Below are positions 18,186 to 27,600 of a stretch of DNA of 64,000 nucleotides, piece after piece. The translations under genes were made by a program, and so were the position numbers. A model generated the notes under the pieces. That model did no database searches and was not told the origin of the DNA. It saw nothing but the letters and a program-made list of their open reading frames with translations. Positions within the stretch are counted from its first letter, which is position 1; each line of letters starts with the position of its first letter. The DNA comes from Pseudomonas sp. F(2018) (GTDB lineage Bacteria > Pseudomonadota > Gammaproteobacteria > Pseudomonadales > Pseudomonadaceae), in assembly GCF_005508865.1 (NCBI RefSeq), contig NZ_SCOM01000001.1:1178001-1242000 (forward strand), given 5' to 3'.

Positions 18186-19963
18186 CGGGACTGTTCCTGG
18201 CGCTGCTGTTGTTCGTAGAGGAATTTGCGCCGCAGCAGCTCGCCCGGATCGTCCGGAATCTGCCGCAGCCATTGTTCCAGCGCATCGCGCTGTTCGCCGT
18301 CCAGCGGCTGGGCGCTGGCGGTCTGGGTGGCGTCTGCCGGCTTGTCGCTGGCACCTGCCTGCTGCTCGCCGGGCTGGGCCGTCTGTTCCTGGGCGTTCTG
18401 CTGGCCGTTCTGACCTTCCTGGCCCTGCTGCTGTTGCGGCTGCTGGCCTTCCTTGTCCTTCTGGCCCTGTTGCGCTGACGACTGTTGGTCGCCCGACTGT
18501 TGCGGCTGTGCGGATGGCGACTGGCTGGAAGAGGACTGCTGCTGTTGCTGGTCCTGCTGCTGCTCGTCGCCCTGCTGCGATTGCTGTTGCTGTTGTTGCT
18601 TCTGCTGGCGCAGCAATTGCTCGACCAGCGCCTTGTTCTGCTGCGCTGGCTGCAGCTCCGGCTGGCGCTCCAGGGCCTGCTCGTAGGCGTCCAGCGCCGC
18701 TTCCAGCTCGTTGCCCTTGGCCAGGGCGTTGCCGCGGTTGAAGTGGGCGATGGCGCTGTCGGACTGGGCGAAGCGCTCGGCGGCGCCGGCGTAGTCGCCG
18801 GCGCGGTACAGCGCCTCGCCCTGCCACTGCGGATCGCGGAAGCGGCCAGCAGCCTCCTTGGCCTGGTCCGCCTCGAGCAGGCGCTGGCCCTGCTGGTCCG
18901 GGCGCAGCCACAGGTCGTCCCAGCCCAGCGCGTAGCTCGGTTGCGGGCTGACCAACAACAGCAGCGGCAGGCAGAACAGCCAGCCGCGGCGCCCGGCGCA
19001 GGCGGCGATCAGCAGCAGCGGCAACAGCAGCCAGTGGCCCTGATCGGCCCAGGCCTGCAGCTGAGTCGGCTCGACGCCGTCGCGCAGCTCCTGCGGGCCT
19101 TGCAGCAGATCGAGGGCCTGCAGGTCGCGGTCGTCCAGGCGCGCGCTGCGGTACTGGCCGCCCAGCTCGCTGGCGAACTGGCGCAGGCCGGCGCTGTCCA
19201 GGCGTGGCACCAGGATGGCGCCGTCGGCGTCCTTGAGGAAGCTGCCGTCCTCGCCGCGGATCGGTGCGCCCTGGGGCGAGCCGATGCCGAGGATGGCCAG
19301 GCGTTCGCCACGGCTGCCGAGTGCCTGGCGCGCGCCTTCGCGCTCTTCCGCGCTCATCTCGCTGCCGATCAGCAGCAGCCGGCCGCGGCCCTGGGCGCCA
19401 TGATCGAGCAGCTCCAGAGCGCGGCTCACCGCCAGGTCGGCGCGGCGACCCGGCTCGGGCATGATCGACGGCTTGACCGCCTCCAGCAGGTTGCGCGCGG
19501 TGGCCAGGTCGTCGGACAGCGGCACCAGGGTGTGGGCGCTGCCGGCATAGACGATGATCGCGGTCTGCGCGTCGTTGCGCGCCTGCAGCAGGTCGAGCAG
19601 CTTGCGCTTGGCCTGTTCCAGGCGGCTCGGCGCGGCGTCGGTGGCGAGCATCGCCGGGGTCAGTTCGAGCAGCACCACCAACGGGTCGGCGCGCTTCTGG
19701 CTGGCCTGTTCCATGCGCTGCCAGCTCGGCCCGAGCAGGGCCAGCAGGGCGAGCAGCCAGGCCAGGCCGAGGGCGACCCACGGCAAGCGATTGTTGCGCG
19801 TGCGGCCGCCGGACAGCAGCACGGCCTGGAAAGCGGCCGGCAGCAGCAGCTGCCAGCGCCCGCTGCGGCGCTCGCGGTGCCACAGCTGCCACAGCAGCCA
19901 GCCGAGCAGCGGCAGCAGGAGCAGCCAGAACGGGCGCAGCCAGTGCGGCCAGAGCATGTCCAT
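18182..19963 (-). CDS. batB: BatB/BatC fusion: VWA domain plus TPR protein
   Basis: 593 aa. N-terminal membrane segments are followed by a von Willebrand A domain, further transmembrane helices, TPR repeats (HFNRGNALAKGNELEAALDAYEQALE), and then a tail very rich in Gln and Ser. The VWA metal site is degenerate: where BatA has DVSGSM, this has LLELTPAM. So it joins BatB and BatC in one chain, as in other pseudomonads. Starts with ATG overlapping the batA stop (TGATG). Confidence 0.9.
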   Translation of the reverse strand: MDMLWPHWLRPFWLLLLPLLGWLLWQLWHRERRSGRWQLLLPAAFQAVLLSGGRTRNNRLPWVALGLAWLLALLALLGPSWQRMEQASQKRADPLVVLLELTPAMLATDAAPSRLEQAKRKLLDLLQARNDAQTAIIVYAGSAHTLVPLSDDLATARNLLEAVKPSIMPEPGRRADLAVSRALELLDHGAQGRGRLLLIGSEMSAEEREGARQALGSRGERLAILGIGSPQGAPIRGEDGSFLKDADGAILVPRLDSAGLRQFASELGGQYRSARLDDRDLQALDLLQGPQELRDGVEPTQLQAWADQGHWLLLPLLLIAACAGRRGWLFCLPLLLLVSPQPSYALGWDDLWLRPDQQGQRLLEADQAKEAAGRFRDPQWQGEALYRAGDYAGAAERFAQSDSAIAHFNRGNALAKGNELEAALDAYEQALERQPELQPAQQNKALVEQLLRQQKQQQQQQSQQGDEQQQDQQQQQSSSSQSPSAQPQQSGDQQSSAQQGQKDKEGQQPQQQQGQEGQNGQQNAQEQTAQPGEQQAGASDKPADATQTASAQPLDGEQRDALEQWLRQIPDDPGELLRRKFLYEQQQRQEQSR

Positions 19964-20982
19964 CAGGCCGATCCTCCGAAGCGCGAGGTCAGCGTCTGCC
20001 AGTGCTGCGGCCACAGTTCGCGCGCCACCAGCAGCAGGCTGATCAGCAGCGCCGCGGCCAGCGGCCAGGCATACAGGGCCAGCGCCGGGCGGGCGCGGGT
20101 CGGCAGCTGGGCGGCCGGCTCCAGCTGGTCGAGGGCCTCCTCTATCTGCTGCAACTCCTCGCTGGTGCGGGCGCGGAAATAGGTGCCGCCGGTCTGTTCG
20201 GCAATGTCGATCAGGGTCGCCTCGTCCAGGTCGACGCCCGGGTTCAGCCCGAGCATGCCCATGATCCCGCTCTGCTCGGGATCGGCGCCGATGCCGATGG
20301 TGTAGATCTTGACCTTCTGCTCGGCGGCCAGGCGCGCGGCGGTCTTGGGTTCGATCTCGCCGCCGTTGTTGGCGCCGTCGGTGATCAGCACCAGCACGCG
20401 GCTGTCGGCCGGGCGCTGGCGCAGGCGCTTGACGGCCAGGCCGATGGCGTCGCCGATGGCGGTCTGCGGCCCGGCGATGTTGATCAGCGCCTCGTCCAGC
20501 CAGGTGCGCACGGTGTGGCGGTCGAAGGTCAGTGGCGACTGCAGATAGGCGCGGCTGCCGAACAGGATCAGGCCGATGCGGTCGCCGCGACGGTCCTCGA
20601 CGAAGTCGCCGAACAGCTTCTTCACCAGCTCCAGGCGCGAGATGTCGTCGCCTTCCCACTGCATGTCGTCGTGGTCCATGGAGCCGGACACGTCCACCGC
20701 CAGCAGCAGGTCGCGGCCGCTGGCCGGCAGTGGCAGCGGCTCGCCGACCCATTCCGGGCGGGCCGCGGCCAACAGCAGGAACATCCACAGCAGCACGAAG
20801 GGCGCCTGCTGACGCCAGGCCGGCTGGTTGGCGCGGGCGCGGCGGCCGCTGAGGCCTTCCAGCTCGCCGAGGAAGCTGACCTTGAGCGCCGCCTCGCCGC
20901 TGTCGGCCGCCGGCAGCAGCAGTCGCAGCAGCCAGGGCAGGGGAGCGAGGAGCAGGGCCCAGGGCCAGGCGAACTCAAACAT
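19963..20982 (-). CDS. batA: BatA: VWA-domain membrane protein
   Basis: 339 aa. Membrane helices at residues 5-25 and 60-75 and at the C-terminus (LYAWPLAAALLISLLLVA) frame a periplasm-facing VWA domain. The MIDAS motif is intact: DVSGSM with Asp97, Ser99 and Ser101, plus the Thr in PQTAIGDA and Asp in ITDGANNGG. Part of the MoxR-VWA system in which a MoxR ATPase is thought to remodel substrates with VWA partners. Overlaps the DUF4381 gene by 8 bases and batB by 1 base. Confidence 0.95.
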   Translation of the reverse strand: MFEFAWPWALLLAPLPWLLRLLLPAADSGEAALKVSFLGELEGLSGRRARANQPAWRQQAPFVLLWMFLLLAAARPEWVGEPLPLPASGRDLLLAVDVSGSMDHDDMQWEGDDISRLELVKKLFGDFVEDRRGDRIGLILFGSRAYLQSPLTFDRHTVRTWLDEALINIAGPQTAIGDAIGLAVKRLRQRPADSRVLVLITDGANNGGEIEPKTAARLAAEQKVKIYTIGIGADPEQSGIMGMLGLNPGVDLDEATLIDIAEQTGGTYFRARTSEELQQIEEALDQLEPAAQLPTRARPALALYAWPLAAALLISLLLVARELWPQHWQTLTSRFGGSA

Positions 20983-21472
20983 GCTTGCGAATCCAGGTGT
21001 CGACGGCCTGGTTGAGGCCGTTGATGGCCTTGTCGTCGAGGCTGCAGTGGCTGCGGTAGGTGCCTTCCACCAGGATCATCCAGCGGGTCAGCCCGGCGGC
21101 CGGGCAGCGGCTGTCGAGAAAGGCCAGCCAGGCACGGCCGCTGAGCACGTGGCTATTGTCCGTGGGGTAGTCGGTGCGGGCCAGGCGCTTGAGCAGGGCG
21201 TTGAGCTGCTGCAGCCAGGGGCCGGCGTGCTGGCCATCGTAGGGCCGCACCAGGCGCGCCAGTTCGGCCAGGGCGGCCTGGCGCACGGGGTCGAGCGGTT
21301 GTTCACTCTGCAGCGCCTGCTGCTGGCGGCGTGGCAGGTAGCGGCGCAGGTACCACAGGCCCCAGAGCAGCAACGGGATCAGCACTAGCAGCGCCCACCA
21401 GCCGGGCGCCAGTGGCCACCAGGAGACCGGTGGCGGAGCGATGGTCGGTTGCAGCTGGTCGAGCGGGTTCAT
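20975..21472 (-). CDS. DUF4381 membrane protein of the bat operon
   Basis: 165 aa. One strong transmembrane helix (WWALLVLIPLLLWGLWYLRR, about residues 25-45) and a soluble helical C-terminal half. Matches DUF4381, always found beside the VWA genes in moxR-bat operons. Overlaps both flanking genes, so translation is coupled. Confidence 0.9.
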   Translation of the reverse strand: MNPLDQLQPTIAPPPVSWWPLAPGWWALLVLIPLLLWGLWYLRRYLPRRQQQALQSEQPLDPVRQAALAELARLVRPYDGQHAGPWLQQLNALLKRLARTDYPTDNSHVLSGRAWLAFLDSRCPAAGLTRWMILVEGTYRSHCSLDDKAINGLNQAVDTWIRKHV

Positions 21473-22410
21473 GCGCGCTTGCCCGCCTGGGGACCGCTGA
21501 GGTGGTCGCGCAGCTGTTCCACCAGGTCCTGCGCGGTGGACAGCGCCAGCAGCGGCACGCCGAGCTTCTGCGCCAGGCGCTGCCAGCGCGCACGGCGCTG
21601 TTCGGCCAGGCCGCCGTAGGCGACGCGCAGGTCGTCGCCGCGGGTGTCCAGTTCCAGCTGCGCGCCGCGCTCGATGAAGCGCAGCAGGCCGGCGTTGGGC
21701 AGGTCGTGGTCGAGCGGGTCGGATACCGGCAGCAGCACTAGGTCGGTGTGCCGCGCCAGCAGGCCGAGCTGCTGTTCGGCGGAGTCGTTCAGCGTGCGCT
21801 CGTCGCAGACGATGATCACCAGGCTGCCGGGGCGCAGCACCTCGCGGGCGCGGCGCAGGGCCAGGCCGAAGCTGTCGCGCTCGCCGGCGGCGTCCGGGTG
21901 CAGGCCCTGGTTGGCGCGGGTCAGGCGGTTGAGCAGCTGCAGCAGGCTCTGCTTGCTGCGCCGTGGCTTGATCTCGTGGTGCTCGGCATCGCCGAACACC
22001 AGGCCGCCGATGCGGTCGTTGTGTGCCAGGGCGGCCCAGCCGAACAGGCTGGCGGCCTGGGCGGCGAGTACCGACTTGAACTGCAGGGCCGAGCCGAAGA
22101 ACAGCCGGCGGCTCTGCTCGACCATGATGAAGATCGGCCGCTCGCGCTCCTCATGGAACAGCTTGGTGTGCGGCTCCTGGGTGCGCGCGGTGACGCGCCA
22201 GTCGATGGTGCGCACGTCGTCGCCGGCCTGGTACACGCGCACCTGGTCGAAGTCGACGCCGCGCCCGCGCAGCTTGGAGTGGTGCAGGCCGATCAGCGGG
22301 CTGCGCTTGGCCGGGGTGGAGAACAGCTGCACCTCGCGCACGCGGTGGCGCATCTCGATCAGCTCGGCGAGGCTGACGCGAATACCGGGAGGTGTGGGCT
22401 GGATATGCAT
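21469..22410 (-). CDS. DUF58 family protein
   Basis: 313 aa. The DUF58 core is visible: LRGRGVDFDQVRVYQAGDDVRTIDWRVTAR, then a degenerate VWA-like domain. DUF58 proteins are standard partners of MoxR ATPases. The ATG at 22410 (MHIQPTPPG) is chosen; an upstream in-frame start would read into the REPIN. Overlaps the DUF4381 gene by 4 bases. Confidence 0.92.
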   Translation of the reverse strand: MHIQPTPPGIRVSLAELIEMRHRVREVQLFSTPAKRSPLIGLHHSKLRGRGVDFDQVRVYQAGDDVRTIDWRVTARTQEPHTKLFHEERERPIFIMVEQSRRLFFGSALQFKSVLAAQAASLFGWAALAHNDRIGGLVFGDAEHHEIKPRRSKQSLLQLLNRLTRANQGLHPDAAGERDSFGLALRRAREVLRPGSLVIIVCDERTLNDSAEQQLGLLARHTDLVLLPVSDPLDHDLPNAGLLRFIERGAQLELDTRGDDLRVAYGGLAEQRRARWQRLAQKLGVPLLALSTAQDLVEQLRDHLSGPQAGKRA

Positions 22411-22428
22411 GGGGTGGTCAGCCGGTCG

Positions 22429-22479
22429 CCCGGATGCAATCCGGGGGCAAGGTGCGGGCAACCCCGGATTGCATCCGGG
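22429..22479. repeat. REPIN: two inverted REP-like elements
   Basis: CCCGGATGCAATCCGGG (22429-22445) and its exact reverse complement CCCGGATTGCATCCGGG (22463-22479) are separated by 17 bases. Each is itself a near-palindrome. This is the arrangement of REP doublets in pseudomonad intergenic DNA, here in the gap between moxR and the DUF58 gene inside a presumed operon. Confidence 0.8.
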
Positions 22480-22498
22480 CTACGGCTTGCGGCTGCAC

Positions 22499-23458
<960 letters not shown>

Positions 23459-23592
23459 CGAGAATCTTCCTGGAAAGGGACTGACGGGTTGCCGAACTCA
23501 CCCGATCGGGGTGCTAACTCTACTGCATCGGCGGGGGCGCTTGCATGCTCCTGGAACTGCTCTGCCGACCAGTTCCGCTTGCCGGGTATGGC

Positions 23593-24447
23593 TCAAGCGG
23601 GCTGCTGCTCCTCGACCCGCTCCACAGCCTTGGGCCGGCCCAGGCCGGGCAGGGCGCTGGTGCAGCGCAGGGTGCTGTTCTGCGGGCGCGGGCCACGCAC
23701 ATCCGGCGCGCCGAGCAGGCGTACCGCGAGGTAATAGGAGAAGGCCGGCAGCCAGAGCATGCCGGCCTCGCGCAGCATGCGGAAGAACAGCAGGTCGGCC
23801 TCGTGCTTGGCCACTGGCGCGGCGTTCAGGTACTGGTACAGCGCGTCGTGCACCAGACTCGCCGGATGGGTCAGCGGCCAGAACACGTCGGCCTCGCAGA
23901 GCTCGCCGCCATGCAGGTGCAGCACCCGGTGCGGCTTCTCCCACCAGTCCGGCACGCCGATGATCGCCAGCCAGTAGAACGGCACCTTGGGCGTGCAGCC
24001 GTCCCAGGCGTAGGTGCTCGGCCGGGCGAAGTCGTAGTGAACTTCCTGGCGCTGGGCGTCCAGGGTCGAGTGCCCCGGATTGACGATCAGCAGACCGTCG
24101 TGGATCACCAGCCACTCGCCATAGAAGTAGCGCCCGGCGAACTCCGGGCAGTGGCGCAGGTAGGGCTGGTCGATGTAGTTGAGCCAGGGCCCGCAGTGGT
24201 CGCGGCTGGCAAAACCCCACTTCTCCTCGGCCGCAGCCAGGGCCAGGGCGGCGCGGCGCAGGCGTTCGCGACGGCCGATCCAGCGCGGCAGCAGCACGCC
24301 GAGGTAGACCGGCACCCCGGCCCACAGCAGCGGCTGGATCAGGCTCGGCCGCAACCACGCCGCCAGGCCGAGCAGGGCCAGGCCGACGGCGGTGATCAGC
24401 AGGTTGCCGAAATGGAGGAGCAGATGGCGACGGAGTGGGGACTGCAT
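23593..24447 (-). CDS. DUF1353-like membrane protein
   Basis: 284 aa. Two hydrophobic segments at about residues 12-30 and 38-55, then a soluble domain. The segments HDALYQYL and KHEADLLFFRMLREAG resemble the DUF1353 signature, also present in the prophage gene at 40538-40993. A Pro-rich, charged C-terminus follows. It sits alone between moxR and gdhB on the minus strand; function unknown. Confidence 0.7.
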   Translation of the reverse strand: MQSPLRRHLLLHFGNLLITAVGLALLGLAAWLRPSLIQPLLWAGVPVYLGVLLPRWIGRRERLRRAALALAAAEEKWGFASRDHCGPWLNYIDQPYLRHCPEFAGRYFYGEWLVIHDGLLIVNPGHSTLDAQRQEVHYDFARPSTYAWDGCTPKVPFYWLAIIGVPDWWEKPHRVLHLHGGELCEADVFWPLTHPASLVHDALYQYLNAAPVAKHEADLLFFRMLREAGMLWLPAFSYYLAVRLLGAPDVRGPRPQNSTLRCTSALPGLGRPKAVERVEEQQPA

Positions 24448-24673
24448 GGTTTCCCTGCCGGACTACGTGGAGTCGCACCTTAGCAGCGGGGCGGCTGCAA
24501 GGCGATGAACGAATATGTCGCGCCGCCGCAATCCAGCTGCCATGGGCTGTCGCTAAGCTTGCCGTGACCTGATGGTCGGCGTGCGCCTGCCGAGTCCAGC
24601 CTATCGCCTAGACTGCTTGGAAACCCAGGCGTCGCGCGCCCAACTCGAATAACAAGTCCAGTGGAGCATCAAC

Positions 24674-27600
24674 ATGGCGTTCTTCACCGCGGCCAGCAAA
24701 GCCGACTTCCAGCACCAACTGCAAGCGGCCCTGGCGCAGCACGTCAGCGACAAGGCGCTGCCACAAGTGGCCCTGTTCGCCGAGCAATTCTTCGGCATCG
24801 TCTCCCTCGACGAACTGACCCAGCGCCGTCTCACCGACCTGGCCGGCAGCACGCTGTCCTCCTGGCGCCTGCTCGAACGCTTCGACGTCGCCAAGCCGGT
24901 GGTGCGCGTCTACAACCCGGACTACGAGAAGCATGGCTGGCAGTCCACCCACACCGCGGTGGAAGTGCTGCACGCCGACCTGCCGTTCCTGGTCGACTCG
25001 GTGCGCATGGAGCTGAATCGCCGCGGCTACAGCATCCACACCCTGCAGAACAGCGTGTTCAGCGTGAAGCGCAAGAAGAGCGGCGAGCTGCAGGAGCTGC
25101 TGAGCAAGGGCAGCAGCGGCAAGGACGTGCAGCACGAAGCGCTGATGTACCTGGAGATCGACCGCTGCGCCAATGTCGGCGAGCTGCGTGCCCTGGAGAA
25201 GGGCATTCAGGAAGTGCTGGAAGAGGTACGCCTGGCCGTGGCCGACTTCCAGCCGATGAAGGCCCGCGCCGAGCAGCTGCTGGCCTGGCTGGACAAGGCC
25301 AAGCTCAAGGTCGACGGCGCCGAGCTGGCGGAAGTGAAGACCTTCCTCACCTGGCTGCTGGACAACCACTTCACCTTCCTCGGCTACGAGGAATTCACCG
25401 TGGTCGACGAGAAGGACGGCGGCCATCTGGTATACGACGAGGCCTCGCTGCTGGGCCTGTCCAAGCGCCTGCGCAGCGGGCTGAAAAAGGACGAGCTGCA
25501 CATCGAGAAGGAGGCCCTGGATTACCTGCGCCAGCCGGTGCTGCTGTCCTTCGCCAAGGCCGCCACGCCGAGCCGCGTGCACCGCCCGGCCTACCCGGAC
25601 TTCGTCTCCATCCGCGAGCTGGATGCCAAGGGCAAGGTGGTCAAGGAGTGCCGCTTCATGGGCCTGTACACCTCGTCCGTGTACGCCGAGAGCGTCAGCC
25701 GCATCCCCTATATCCGTCGCAAGGTGGCGGAGATCTCCGAGCGCTCCGGCTTCGACCGCAAGGCCCACCTGGGCAAGGAGCTGGAGCAGGTGCTGGAAGT
25801 GCTGCCGCGCGACGACCTGTTCCAGACCCCGGTGGACGAGCTGTTCAACACCGCCATCGCCATCGTGCAGATCCAGGAGCGCAACAAGCTGCGCCTGTTC
25901 ATCCGCCGCGATCCCTATGGCCGCTTCGCCTACTGCCTGGCCTATGTGCCGCGCGACGTGTACTCCACCGAGACGCGCCTGAAGATCCAGCAGATCCTCA
26001 TGGAGCGCCTGGGCGCCAGCGACTGCGAGTTCTGGACCTACTTCTCCGAATCCGTGCTGGCGCGGGTGCAGTTCATCCTCAAGGTCGACCCGAAGAACCG
26101 CGTACAGATCGACCCGGCGCGCATCGAGAAGGAAGTCATCCAGGCCTGCCGTTCGTGGAAGGACGACTACGCCAGCCTGATCATCGAGAGCTCCGGCGAG
26201 GCCCAGGGCACCCAGGTGCTGGCCGACTTCCCGAAAGGCTTCCCGGCCGGCTACACCGAGCGCTTCGCCCCGCACTCGGCGGTGGTGGACATGCAGCACC
26301 TGCTCAGCCTGTCCGACGAGCGCCAGCTGGTGATGAGCTTCTACCAGCCGCTGGCCCAGGGCGACCAGGAGCTGCACTGCAAGCTGTACCACGCCGACAC
26401 GCCGCTGCCGCTGTCCGACGTGCTGCCGATCCTGGAGAACCTCGGCCTGCGCGTGCTCGGCGAGTTTCCCTACAAGCTGCGCCGCGCCGATGGCCGCGAG
26501 TACTGGATTCATGACTTCGCCTTCACCACCGCCGAAGGGGTGAGCGTCGATATCCAGCAGCTCAACGAGACCCTGCAGGACGCCTTCGTGCAGATAGTCG
26601 GTGGCGCCGCCGAGAACGACGGCTTCAACCGCCTGGTACTGACCGCCGCCATGCCCTGGCGCGACGTGGCGCTGCTGCGCGCCTACGCCCGCTACCTCAA
26701 GCAGATCCGCCTGGGCTTCGACCTCGGCTATATCGCGTCGACTTTGGTGAATCATGCCGATATCGCCAAGGAGCTGGTGCGCCTGTTCCGCACCCGTTTC
26801 TACCTGGCACGCAAGCTGTCCGCCGAGGACCTGGAGGACAAGCAGCAGAAGCTGGAACAGGCCATCCTCGCCGCGCTGGACAACGTCGCGGTGCTCAACG
26901 AGGACCGCATCCTGCGGCGCTACCTGGACCTGATCAAGGCCACCCTGCGCACCAACTTCTTCCAGAACGGTGCCGACGGTCAGCCCAAGCACTACTTCAG
27001 CTTCAAGCTCAACCCGCGGGCGATTCCGGAGATTCCGCGGCCGGTGCCCAAGTTCGAGATCTTCGTCTACTGCCCGCGCGTCGAGGGCGTGCACCTGCGC
27101 TTCGGCGACGTGGCCCGCGGTGGCCTGCGCTGGTCCGACCGCGAGGAAGACTTCCGCACCGAGGTGCTGGGCCTGGTCAAGGCGCAGCAGGTGAAGAACG
27201 CGGTGATCGTGCCGATGGGCGCCAAGGGCGGCTTTATTCCGCGCCGGCTGCCGGTGGGCGGCAACCGCGACGAGGTGCTGGCCGAGGGCATCGCCTGCTA
27301 CCGCATCTTCATCAGCGGCCTGCTCGACATCACCGACAACCTCAAGGAAGGCAAGGTGGTGCCGCCGGAGAACGTGGTGCGCCACGACCCGGATGACCCC
27401 TACCTGGTGGTGGCGGCGGACAAGGGCACCGCGACCTTCTCTGACATCGCCAACGGCATCGCTATCGACTACGGCTTCTGGCTCGGCGACGCCTTCGCCT
27501 CCGGTGGCTCGGCCGGCTACGACCACAAGGGCATGGGTATCACCGCCAAGGGCGGCTGGGTCTCGGTGCAGCGCCATTTCCGCGAGCGCGGCATCGACGT

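Noticed and set aside
16560..19892. Very long 1110-codon minus-strand ORF
   Set aside because: Only the last 541 codons are the real BatD; the first part is an antisense-type shadow of batB/C with an Ala/Arg/Pro-rich translation.
24608..27577. 989-codon ORF opposite gdhB
   Set aside because: High-GC antisense shadow; the His/Val/Leu-rich translation has no domain and the plus strand encodes a complete conserved enzyme.
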